Below are positions 1 through 7,360 of a DNA stretch of 64,000 nt, piece after piece (within the stretch, counting starts at the first letter, position 1; the number at the start of each line of letters is the position of its first letter). The stretch is from Aliigemmobacter aestuarii. GTDB taxonomy: Bacteria > Pseudomonadota > Alphaproteobacteria > Rhodobacterales > Rhodobacteraceae. The notes below the pieces were generated by a model that ran no database searches, had not been told where the DNA came from, and saw only the letters and a program-made list of their open reading frames with translations. Both the position numbers and the translations under genes were made by a program. The DNA lies in assembly GCF_004799285.1 (NCBI RefSeq), contig NZ_SSND01000003.1:434001-498000 (forward strand), written 5' to 3'.

Positions 1-1
1 C

Positions 2-376
2 ATGGTCGGCGGCCGCGGCTGGGACGTCCTGCTGGGCGGTGCCGGCGATGACGTCCTGTCGGGCGGCAATGGCCGCGACCGGATCTTCGGCGGCGAAGGC
101 AACGACACGATCACCGGCGGCAACGGGCGTGACCGGCTGGATGGCGGTGACGGGGCCGATCATTTCGTCTTTGCCCCCGGCGCAGGGCGCGACCGGATCG
201 TGGATTTCGAAGACGGGCTCGACCTGATCGTCTTCACCGGCGGCGTGCAGTCCTTCGATGACCTGACGATCCGCCAGCGCGGCGACGATGTCCGGGTCTT
301 CCATTCCGGCGGCTTCATCGAGGTGAAGGATGTCCAGGCCTCGGACCTGACCGCGGACGATTTCCTGTTTGCCTGA
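2..376 (+). CDS. RTX (hemolysin-type calcium-binding repeat) protein, C-terminal fragment
   Basis: Only the last 124 residues are in the window; the frame is open to the left edge, so the protein is larger and its N-terminal domain is unknown. Seen: consecutive GGxGxDxLx nonapeptides (GGAGDDVLS, GGNGRDRIF, GGEGNDTIT, GGNGRDRLD, GGDGADHFV) in about residues 10-55. They are followed by the DRIVDFEDGLDLIVF segment that typically closes an RTX beta-roll. Family knowledge: such repeats bind calcium outside the cell, and the C-terminal tail carries an uncleaved type I secretion signal. Inference: a secreted T1SS substrate. It is one of three RTX genes in the first 26 kb of the window. A 12-bp hairpin follows directly. 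The methionine at position 2 is internal sequence, not the gene start. Confidence 0.9.
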   Translation: MVGGRGWDVLLGGAGDDVLSGGNGRDRIFGGEGNDTITGGNGRDRLDGGDGADHFVFAPGAGRDRIVDFEDGLDLIVFTGGVQSFDDLTIRQRGDDVRVFHSGGFIEVKDVQASDLTADDFLFA

Positions 377-382
377 TCCTTC

Positions 383-417
383 GGGCGGGGCGGCCACTGG
401 CGCCGCCCTGCCCCTTT
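383..417 (+). terminator. Intrinsic terminator-like hairpin after the RTX gene
   Basis: Bases 383-394 pair with 402-413 (12 bp, one G-U pair) around a 7-base loop, followed by only three T residues. It sits 7 bases after the RTX stop codon and separates that gene from the P450 cassette. Confidence 0.55.
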
Positions 418-624
418 ACCCCCTGCCGCTTTCTCCGCCCTGCCTTTCTCCGGCGGGCCGGCTTTCCCCCTTCGGCCAGTGTCAAGGCAGCACCCGGCCC
501 GCGACCGGAAACCGGTTGACCGTGACGGCCCTTCACGGAATGCTGCGCCCGCGTGCGAGCCCCGGTCGATCTGCCAGTGTGTCCGGTCCGCATTCCTGGA
601 GAACCGGCAAGGCAATTGGCAAAG

Positions 625-1686
625 ATGGATATCAGACCCGCCGCGATGCGACGTTTTTCCGGGCCTCCGGCGGCCGAAATCCTGGCCGACGAGGATTTTG
701 CCGAAACGCCCCATGTGCGCTTTGTCGCCGAACTGGCCGACCGCCTGGGCATTGACCTTTCCGCCACCGTCACCGTGATGTCGCACCTGCCGCTTTGGTC
801 GACAGGTCAGGAGCATGCCGACCTGCGGCGCGATACGGCAGCCTTTCTGAACCGCGATCGCACCTTGAAGACCCGGCGCGCGGAGGCCGCAATCCGCGCG
901 CGCTTTGACCGCCACGTGATCGCCACCGGGCCCGAGATCGACCTGATGCCGTTTCTGCAGGAGGCGACCGCCGATTTCCTGGAGCCCTTCACCGGCCTCC
1001 GACGCAGGGCCAGCGGCATCGACCCTGTCCTGTCCCTGTTCAGCTCGAACATGGGGGTGGCCGCGCGGCGGCGGCTTGACGCCGCGATCCGGGCGCAGTT
1101 GGCCGAGGCGGAGGCCCGGTTTCCCGATGACGGCCCGCGCAGCCTCGCCATTCGCGTGGGGCAGTGGTGGATGGGCTATGACGGCCTTCTGGGAACGTTC
1201 GGACAGTCTTTGCACCGGCACCTGTCGCGACTTGACGGGGGGCGGCTGGACCGCAATCCGATGCCTGCGATCCCGACCGACACCGGGGTGCCGATGATCG
1301 GGCGCATCGCCACGATCGACAAGGTGGTTGCGGGGTGCCCGGTTTCAGCCGGCCAGCAGGTGGAATGCGGGCTGGACGGCTTCAATAACGGGACCGAGGC
1401 CGACAGGCTGCGCTTCTTCGGCGCGGGCCGGCATCTTTGCCTCGGACGGCCGATGGCGCTGGATTTTTGCCGGATCATGACCGATCTTGTAAACGGCTGC
1501 GGCTTTGGCCTGAAGGTCACGGCCTACCGGAAGGCGAACAGTGACGTCTTCGACATGCCGGTCGTATTCACTGCCTGCAAGGTAATGCCCCGCCAGACCG
1601 GGCGCCGGGTTTCCGATCATACGTCCCTGACACAGAAAGGCACGCCCCCATATGGATGTGCGCAAGGCGGTTCTGAGCGCCCTTGA
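625..1686 (+). CDS. Short, divergent cytochrome P450
   Basis: 353 residues from the ATG at 625, shorter than the usual ~400 of bacterial P450s. Seen: the cysteine heme-ligand loop FFGAGRHLCLG at residues 264-274 (Cys272), a C-helix HxxxR (His64, Arg68) as in bacterial P450s, and a possible I-helix around residues 184-193. The K-helix ExxR, normally near-universal, is not recognisable in the stretch before 'GVPMIGR' (about 200-225). That makes this a divergent member or one with an altered K-helix. The frame is open upstream to 553, but the sequence before 625 does not look like protein of this family. The 3' end overlaps the downstream ACP gene by 35 bases. Inference: together with the ACP and hydrolase, this P450 may oxidise an ACP-tethered substrate, as BioI and the beta-hydroxylating P450s of natural-product pathways do. 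Substrate unknown. Confidence 0.8.
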   Translation: MDIRPAAMRRFSGPPAAEILADEDFAETPHVRFVAELADRLGIDLSATVTVMSHLPLWSTGQEHADLRRDTAAFLNRDRTLKTRRAEAAIRARFDRHVIATGPEIDLMPFLQEATADFLEPFTGLRRRASGIDPVLSLFSSNMGVAARRRLDAAIRAQLAEAEARFPDDGPRSLAIRVGQWWMGYDGLLGTFGQSLHRHLSRLDGGRLDRNPMPAIPTDTGVPMIGRIATIDKVVAGCPVSAGQQVECGLDGFNNGTEADRLRFFGAGRHLCLGRPMALDFCRIMTDLVNGCGFGLKVTAYRKANSDVFDMPVVFTACKVMPRQTGRRVSDHTSLTQKGTPPYGCAQGGSERP

Positions 1687-1918
1687 TACGACATGCGGCC
1701 TTTATGACAAGCCGCAGTTCGCCGCGGCCGCCCATGGCGATGCCGACCTGATCCTGTCGCAGCTCGATCTCGACAGCCTATCCACCTACGAGATCATCAT
1801 GGCCCTGGAAGAGACGCTGGAGATCGAGATCCAGCCCGAGGTCATTTTCAGGTCAAAGACCCTGTCCGAAGTGGTGGCCGCGCTGGAAGACCTGCTGGCC
1901 CGCCCCGTGCCGGGTTGA
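1652..1918 (+). CDS. Stand-alone acyl carrier protein
   Basis: 88 residues. The phosphopantetheine attachment motif LDLDSLS lies at residues 38-44, with Ser42 as the predicted carrier serine. The following helix (YEIIMALEETLEIEI) and C-terminal helix (TLSEVVAALEDLL) fit the four-helix ACP fold. The start lies inside the 3' end of the P450 gene and has an AGAAAGG ribosome site, so the two are translated together. It is not the housekeeping AcpP by sequence: the DSL context differs and no fatty-acid synthesis genes are adjacent. Inference: a dedicated carrier that presents an acyl or aminoacyl group to the P450 and/or the downstream hydrolase. No adenylation or ketosynthase gene is visible within the window next to it, so the loading enzyme must be elsewhere. 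Confidence 0.85.
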   Translation: MDVRKAVLSALDTTCGLYDKPQFAAAAHGDADLILSQLDLDSLSTYEIIMALEETLEIEIQPEVIFRSKTLSEVVAALEDLLARPVPG

Positions 1919-1927
1919 TCCATCCGG

Positions 1928-2818
1928 ATGATGTCCCGGTCGATCCCGGCTTCGGCGCGGCGGCTGATCGCCGCCTTCGACACCGATCTGACTCCGATGG
2001 GCTATGCCGAGGTGTCGCGCGCCATCCTTGCGTCAGACAACGAAAGCCTGAAGGCGGCGCTGCTGGCATCGCCCGCCTATCGCGCCCTGCAGGACGCCCG
2101 GCAGATCCCCGATATCCGTCTTGCGGCGCATTTTCCGTCGGCGCGCCTTTACTGTCGTCGCAGGCGCGCGAGGCGGCTTCTTGTGGGCTTCACCGGGCGG
2201 GCGTTCCGGTTGATGATGCCGCTGTCGATCCTGCTGCAATCGCTGCCCGCCGACACCGACCTTCTGACGCTGCTCGACCCCGATCACAACCAGTTCCGAA
2301 GCGGCACCTTCGACGGGCGCACGGGGCTTTCGGAACTGCCCGATGCGCTGGCCCCGATCATGGGACGCTATCGCGAGGTGATCGCGCTCGGGGTCAGCAG
2401 CGGCGGGTTGCCCGCGATCCGCTTCGGGATTCTGGCGGGCCTGCCACGGGCGATTTCGGTGGGGGGCCGCCGGATCGACGACACGCTTCGCATCCTGAAG
2501 GGCACCGCGCCGAAACATGCCCATGACCCGATCTGCGACTGCAACCGTCGAACACGTTGCCAGACGATCCTGCTTCATCCCGAACTGCATGCGGACGACA
2601 GCGAAACCGTGCGTTCGGTCGCCGCCAGCATCGACAGCCTGACGATCCCGCTGCGGGGCAGCGGCGATCACCTGTTGATGTGGACACTTTACGGAATGGG
2701 ACGGCTGGAGGGGTTTCTTGACCTGTTTCTGGACAGCCGTGCGCCGCCCGAACGTCTGGCCGCGTTCTTTCGCGACCTGCCCCCCGCACCGCTCGCCACG
2801 GCCTCGCCCTGGGCCTGA
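1928..2818 (+). CDS. Alpha/beta-hydrolase-like protein of the P450-ACP cassette
   Basis: 296 residues (ATG 1928; a second ATG follows at 1931), starting 9 bases after the ACP stop. Seen: a nucleophile-elbow motif GVSSGG at residues 155-160 (candidate Ser157), acidic residues at 223-224 in HPELHADD, and GSGDHLL with His248 near the C-terminal part. Together these could form a Ser-Asp-His triad. A cysteine-rich segment PICDCNRRTRC (about 201-211) is unusual for this fold and could bind a metal. There is no signal peptide, so the protein is probably cytoplasmic. By position it could be a thioesterase or acyltransferase releasing the product from the ACP; that is inference from the neighbourhood only. 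I cannot assign a named family. It is the last gene of the cassette and converges with aroB. Confidence 0.6.
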   Translation: MMSRSIPASARRLIAAFDTDLTPMGYAEVSRAILASDNESLKAALLASPAYRALQDARQIPDIRLAAHFPSARLYCRRRRARRLLVGFTGRAFRLMMPLSILLQSLPADTDLLTLLDPDHNQFRSGTFDGRTGLSELPDALAPIMGRYREVIALGVSSGGLPAIRFGILAGLPRAISVGGRRIDDTLRILKGTAPKHAHDPICDCNRRTRCQTILLHPELHADDSETVRSVAASIDSLTIPLRGSGDHLLMWTLYGMGRLEGFLDLFLDSRAPPERLAAFFRDLPPAPLATASPWA

Positions 2819-2831
2819 GCGGCGGCCTGCC

Positions 2832-3941
2832 TTACGCCCCCGCGTCGCGCAGCAGCCGCAGCACCGTATCGGGCGGTACGTCATCGGCGACGAAGGCCTG
2901 TCCGATCCCGCGCGCGAGGATGAAGCGAAGGCGCCCGTCAACCACCTTCTTGTCCTGCGCCATGTAGGACAGCAGGGTTTCGGCATCGGGCAGATCGCCG
3001 GGAATGTCGGCCAGGTCCACTTTCATCCCCATCGCCCGCAGATGCGCCCTGACCCGGCTGGGGGATTCTTGCGAACAAAGCCCCAGACGCTGGCTCAGCT
3101 CGAAGGCCAGCGCACAGCCGATCGCCACGCCCTCGCCATGCAGCAGCCGTTCGGAATAGCCGGTGGCCTTTTCCAGCGCGTGACAGAAGGTATGGCCAAG
3201 GTTCAGCAGCGCGCGATCCCCTTCCTCGGTCTCGTCACGTTCCACGATGTCGGCCTTCATCTGGACCGACCGCAGCACCGCCTGCTGGCGCAAGGCGCTG
3301 CCGCCCGCCGCCAGCGCGGGGCCGTTCGCCTCGAGCCAGTCGAAGAACGCCGCATCCCCCAGAAGCCCGTATTTTACGACCTCGCCATAGCCCGCCAGAA
3401 AGTCGCGCGCGGCCAGCGTGCCCAGAACGTCGATATCGGCGAGGACAAGGCTTGGCTGGTGGAAGGCGCCGACAAGGTTCTTGCCCTGCGCGGTGTTGAT
3501 GCCGGTCTTGCCGCCCACCGAACTGTCGACCTGCGCCAGAAGCGTCGTCGGGATCTGCGCAAAACGCACGCCCCGGCGCAGGACGGCGGCGGCAAAGCCC
3601 GCCAGATCGCCAATCACCCCGCCCCCGAAGGCGACGACCAGATCGCGCCGTTCTACCTTTTGTTCCAGAAGCCACTCGACCGACCGGGTGAAGCCCTGCC
3701 AGCCCTTCGTCGCTTCGCCCGGCGGCAGGGCCAGCGCCTCGGAGGCGATCCCCTCGCGGGCCAGCGCCGCCTGAAGCCGCGCCAGATGCAGACCCGCCAC
3801 CGTCTCATCGGTCAGGATCGCCACGCGCCGGCGCCGCAGCAGGGGCGAAAGCTCGGCCCCTGCCCTGTCGATCAGTCCCGCGCCGATCCGCACGGTATAG
3901 CTGCGGTCGCCCAGATTGACGCGCACATCCTCGACCATCAT
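2832..3941 (-). CDS. aroB: 3-dehydroquinate synthase
   Basis: 369 residues. Converts DAHP to 3-dehydroquinate in the shikimate pathway (cytoplasm; NAD+ and a divalent metal are cofactors in the family). Seen: the nucleotide-binding GGGVIGDLAG at residues 106-115, DSSVGGKTGIN at about 139-149, the NLGHTFCHALE metal-ligand region near 247, and HGEGVAIG. The length is typical. The ATG at 3941 overlaps the aroK stop (ATGA), so translation is coupled; a second in-frame ATG lies one codon later at 3938. The gene converges with the P450 cassette, whose last stop is 13 bases away. Confidence 0.97.
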   Translation of the reverse strand: MMVEDVRVNLGDRSYTVRIGAGLIDRAGAELSPLLRRRRVAILTDETVAGLHLARLQAALAREGIASEALALPPGEATKGWQGFTRSVEWLLEQKVERRDLVVAFGGGVIGDLAGFAAAVLRRGVRFAQIPTTLLAQVDSSVGGKTGINTAQGKNLVGAFHQPSLVLADIDVLGTLAARDFLAGYGEVVKYGLLGDAAFFDWLEANGPALAAGGSALRQQAVLRSVQMKADIVERDETEEGDRALLNLGHTFCHALEKATGYSERLLHGEGVAIGCALAFELSQRLGLCSQESPSRVRAHLRAMGMKVDLADIPGDLPDAETLLSYMAQDKKVVDGRLRFILARGIGQAFVADDVPPDTVLRLLRDAGA

Positions 3942-4540
3942 CCGCCGATCCTTTCCAGAACATCCGGGCGCGTCACCAGCGCCTCGATCACTTTCTCGGC
4001 CATCTGTTCGATCGATATCGACGGCTCGCTTTCCACCGAAAGATCGGCCTGCCGGTAGAAGGGCGTGCGCTTTTCGCAGAGCTCGCGCAGGGTTTCGCGC
4101 GGGTTAGGCGTGCGCAAAAGCGGCCGCGTCGTCTTGTGCCGGACCCGGTTCCACAAGAGATCGACGCTGGCCGAAAGCCAGACCGACACGCCGCTTTCCG
4201 AAATCACCCGGCGGTTCTGTTCCGACAGGAAGGCGCCGCCCCCCGTGGACAGCACGCAGGGCGGCCCTTGCACAAGCCGCGCCAGAACCTCGGATTCGCG
4301 CGCGCGGAAGAACGGTTCGCCGTCGCGTTCGAAGATTTCGGCGATGGTGCGCTGTGCCGCGCGTTCGATCTCTTCGTCCGAATCAAGGAAGGGAACGTGC
4401 AGGATACGGGCCAGTTGCGTGCCCACCGCCGTCTTGCCCGCGCCCATCATGCCGACCAGCGCGACGGTCTTTTTCAACCGGTACCGAGGCACAGCGGCCA
4501 ATTCCCCTGATTTCCGGCGGGCAATGCCCCGCCTGTTCAC
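3938..4540 (-). CDS. aroK: Shikimate kinase
   Basis: About 200 residues. Phosphorylates shikimate with ATP, two steps after AroB. Seen: Walker A GMMGAGKTAVG about 30 residues in, substrate-binding DSDEEIE, the RARESEV region, STGGGAF, and the lid arginine segment TTRPLL. I chose the GTG at 4540 because a GAGGGG ribosome site lies 9 bases upstream and the family begins close before the P-loop. A GTG at 4492 is the alternative. The frame stays open far upstream, but that part runs antisense to the divergent small gene at 4649 and does not resemble the family. First gene of an aroK-aroB operon. Confidence 0.93.
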   Translation of the reverse strand: MNRRGIARRKSGELAAVPRYRLKKTVALVGMMGAGKTAVGTQLARILHVPFLDSDEEIERAAQRTIAEIFERDGEPFFRARESEVLARLVQGPPCVLSTGGGAFLSEQNRRVISESGVSVWLSASVDLLWNRVRHKTTRPLLRTPNPRETLRELCEKRTPFYRQADLSVESEPSISIEQMAEKVIEALVTRPDVLERIGG

Positions 4541-4648
4541 GATCTTTCGCCCCTCAATGGCGTGAACTTGCCGAAAATGCCATATATAATCGACGCCACT
4601 CCCGGCAGAGACCGGGCAAGAAACGGGCAGACGGAAAGACGGGGCACC

Positions 4649-4786
4649 ATGATAGGACGTTTGATCAAGGCTTTGCTGGTTCTGGCGATCATCGCCTTTC
4701 TGGGCCTCGTGGCCTTTGCCTATCTGGGCAATCTGACGCCGCCGCAGACCGAGGTCACCAAGCCGGTGGTGCTGGATGGGAATTGA
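4649..4786 (+). CDS. Small single-pass membrane protein, unknown function
   Basis: 45 residues: a short basic N-terminus (MIGRLIK), one hydrophobic helix (about residues 7-29) and a polar C-terminal tail of about 16 residues, presumably periplasmic. The ATG at 4649 has a GACGGGG ribosome site. Its last codons overlap the start of the next gene by 11 bases, so the two are co-translated, pointing to a shared role with the secreted protein downstream. I do not recognise a function. Confidence 0.7.
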   Translation: MIGRLIKALLVLAIIAFLGLVAFAYLGNLTPPQTEVTKPVVLDGN

Positions 4787-6350
4787 CGCCCGCGCAAGGC
4801 GGCTGGTTCTGGCGGCGGCGGCAATGGGTCTGTCCCTGTCGCCCGCTCTGGCGCAGGACGCGCCCATGTCGGCAATCGACTGGCTGTCACAATCGGTAAC
4901 GGCCGCGCCTCAGGCGGCAAGCCTTCCGGCAGGCCCCTCGCCCGACGCGGTCGAGGAACCCGAGGTCACGACCGGGGCGGTTCCGGCCGATGTGGCGGTT
5001 ACGGTTCTGGGCGCGCCCGCGCCCGATGCGGTAGGGCTTTTGTCCTCGGACCGGTCCGGGCTGCCGCGCAACCTGTGGGGTCTTGGCGCCACCGAAGAGA
5101 TCGCCGCCGCGATCAGCGCGGATCGGGCCGACATCCTGCCCACGCTTCAGTCGCTCATGGTCACGCTGCTTCTGGCCGAGGCCGAGGCGCCCCCCGACGC
5201 GGGTGGTCGCGGCATCCTGCTTCTGGCGCGGATCGACCGGCTTCTGGCCATGGGCGCGCTGGATCAGGCCGCCGCCCTGATCGAGGCCACAAACAGCGTG
5301 ACGGTGGACCTCTTCCGCCGCCAGTTCGACGTGGCGCTTCTGACCGGGACCGAGGATCGCGCCTGCGAAACGATGCGCACCGCCCCGAACCTGGCGCCCA
5401 CCTTCCCGGCGCGGATCTTCTGCCTTGCGCGCGCGGGCGACTGGACCGCCGCTGCGCTGACGCTCAGGACGGCGCAGGCCCTGGGGCAGATCGACCGGCA
5501 GGAAGAGGAACTTCTGTCGCGCTTCCTTGACCCCGAGGCCTATGACGGCGAGGCGCCCTTGCTGCCGCCGTCGCGGCCGACGCCGCTGATCTGGCGCCTT
5601 TACGATGCGATCGGCGAGACGCTGCCCACCACGTCATTGCCGGTGGCCTTCGCCAATGCCGAACTGACGGATCGTGCCGGATGGAAGGCGCAGATCGAGG
5701 CGGCCGAACGGTTGACGCGGGCCGGGGCGCTGACCCCGAATACGCTTCTGGGCGTCTATACCGAACGGCTTCCGGCGGCATCGGGCGGCGTCTGGGACCG
5801 GGTGGAGGCGTTCCAGCGGTTCGACACGGCGCTGCGTGCCGCCGATCCGGGCGCGGTGGCGCGCACCCTGCCCGATGCCTGGGCGCGCATGGAAGAGGCA
5901 GAGCTTGAAACCGCCTTCGCCGGCCTTTTCGCCGAAGATCTGATCCGCCTGCCCCTGACCGGCGAGACCGCGGCCCTGGCCTTCCGCATCGCACTTTTGT
6001 CGCCGCACTACGAACGCGCCGCCAATACCCACAAGCCCTCGGACCTGACCGAAACCTTCCTTGCGGGGCTGGCGCGTGGCCAGTTGCAGGGGATCACCCC
6101 GCCCGACAGCATGGCGCGCGCCATCGCCCCCGCCTTCCTGCGCCCTGCCCCGCCGCCCGAGGCCGAGGCGCTGCTGGCGGAATCCCGGCTGGGCGAGACG
6201 ATCCTGCTGGCGATCGACCGGATCGGCAACGGCGTCCGGGGTGACCTTCGGGGGGTGTCGGAAGGGCTGTCGATCCTGCGCCACATCGGGCTTGAGGACG
6301 CGGCGCGGCGTACCGCGCTTGAACTTCTGCTGCTGGAACGCCGGGGCTGA
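4776..6350 (+). CDS. Secreted/periplasmic helical-repeat protein upstream of xerD, unknown function
   Basis: 524 residues. A clear Sec signal peptide (RRLVLAAAAMGLSLSPALA, predicted cleavage ALA-QD near residue 26) is followed by a proline/alanine-rich linker to about residue 90. After that come alanine- and leucine-rich helices spaced like TPR or other alpha-solenoid repeats, for example LLLARIDRLLAMGALDQAAALIE and IFCLARAGDWTAAALTLRTAQALG. No catalytic motif is visible. Two cysteines (in EDRACETM and IFCLARAG) are about 20 residues apart and could form a disulfide in the periplasm. It overlaps the small membrane protein gene and ends 2 bases before xerD. This arrangement is common in Rhodobacterales, but I know of no assigned function. 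Confidence 0.8.
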   Translation: MGIDARARRLVLAAAAMGLSLSPALAQDAPMSAIDWLSQSVTAAPQAASLPAGPSPDAVEEPEVTTGAVPADVAVTVLGAPAPDAVGLLSSDRSGLPRNLWGLGATEEIAAAISADRADILPTLQSLMVTLLLAEAEAPPDAGGRGILLLARIDRLLAMGALDQAAALIEATNSVTVDLFRRQFDVALLTGTEDRACETMRTAPNLAPTFPARIFCLARAGDWTAAALTLRTAQALGQIDRQEEELLSRFLDPEAYDGEAPLLPPSRPTPLIWRLYDAIGETLPTTSLPVAFANAELTDRAGWKAQIEAAERLTRAGALTPNTLLGVYTERLPAASGGVWDRVEAFQRFDTALRAADPGAVARTLPDAWARMEEAELETAFAGLFAEDLIRLPLTGETAALAFRIALLSPHYERAANTHKPSDLTETFLAGLARGQLQGITPPDSMARAIAPAFLRPAPPPEAEALLAESRLGETILLAIDRIGNGVRGDLRGVSEGLSILRHIGLEDAARRTALELLLLERRG

Positions 6351-6352
6351 GG

Positions 6353-7297
6353 ATGGGCGCCCTTTCCGACCGCTGGATTTCGGATTTCCTGGCCTCGGCG
6401 GCGGCCGAACAGGATGCTGCGCGCAATACGCAACTGGCCTATGGGCGTGATCTTCAGGATTTCGCCGCCTGGCTTGCCTCGCGCGGGACCGATTTTGCCG
6501 GGGCGGACCGCAAGGCGGTGGAGGATTACCTTGTCCATTGCGAGGCCGAGGGCCTGTCGAAGGCCACCCGCGCCCGGCGGCTGTCGTCGATCCGGCAGAT
6601 GTTCCGCTTTGCCCAGGAAGAAGGCTGGCGCGAGGACAATCCGGCGCTGCGCCTGAAGGGGCCGGGCAAGGTCGCACGGTTGCCGGTCACGCTGGATATC
6701 GCCGAGGTGGACCGCCTGCTGGAGGCCGCCCGCGATACCGGCCGGTCCTCGGCCGACCAGATGCGCAACCGCTGCCTGGTCGAGATGCTCTATGCCACGG
6801 GGATGCGAGTGACCGAACTTGTCACCCTCCCGATGGCTGCCGTGCGGGGCGATCCGCGGATGATCCTTGTGCGCGGCAAGGGCGGCAAGGAACGCATGGT
6901 GCCCCTTTCCGCCCCCGCCCGCGAGGCGCTGGCCGACTGGCTGGCACGGCGCGGGGCCGAGGACGAGGCCGCGCGCAAGGTGGGCAAGCCGGTGTCGCGG
7001 TTCCTGTTTCCGGGGCGCGGGGCCGATGGCCACCTGACGCGGCACCATTTCTATGTGCTGATCAAGCAGATCGCCGTTCTGGCCGGGGTATCGCCCGCCA
7101 AGGTCACACCGCACACGCTGCGCCACGCCTTTGCCACCCATCTGCTGGCCGGGGGCGCGGATCTGCGCGTAATCCAGACGCTTCTGGGCCATGCCGATGT
7201 CGCCACCACGGAAATCTACACCCATGTCCTGGACGAACACCTGAAGGCGCTGGTGCTGGAACACCACCCCCTTGCCCGCAAGGGGCGCAAGACCTGA
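6353..7297 (+). CDS. xerD: Tyrosine recombinase XerD
   Basis: 314 residues. With XerC it resolves chromosome dimers at dif before division. Seen: an N-terminal SAM-like core-binding domain (about 1-100) and the catalytic domain with Arg152 (ATGMRVTEL), the KGGKER lysine, HxLRH (His254, Arg257, His258), LLGH (His280) and nucleophile Tyr289 (TEIYTHV). Length and the GMRVTELV context fit the housekeeping Xer proteins rather than phage integrases, and there is no att duplication or tRNA nearby. The stop of the upstream gene lies within the ribosome site (TGAGG) of this gene, so they are coupled. XerD rather than XerC is my call from the overall sequence; the paralogue is not in the window for comparison. 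Confidence 0.88.
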   Translation: MGALSDRWISDFLASAAAEQDAARNTQLAYGRDLQDFAAWLASRGTDFAGADRKAVEDYLVHCEAEGLSKATRARRLSSIRQMFRFAQEEGWREDNPALRLKGPGKVARLPVTLDIAEVDRLLEAARDTGRSSADQMRNRCLVEMLYATGMRVTELVTLPMAAVRGDPRMILVRGKGGKERMVPLSAPAREALADWLARRGAEDEAARKVGKPVSRFLFPGRGADGHLTRHHFYVLIKQIAVLAGVSPAKVTPHTLRHAFATHLLAGGADLRVIQTLLGHADVATTEIYTHVLDEHLKALVLEHHPLARKGRKT

Positions 7298-7360
7298 CCG
7301 CCATTGCGGCAGGCGCTGCCTTTCGCCATAACGGACCGATCACAACACACCGAAAGCACC

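Noticed and set aside
2718-4058. Long open reading frame on the + strand over aroB
   Set aside because: Antisense shadow of the clear aroB gene; composition is typical of high-G+C reverse frames and there is no family match.
6353-7297. XerD as a phage integrase
   Set aside because: Housekeeping length and context, and no att repeats or phage genes around.
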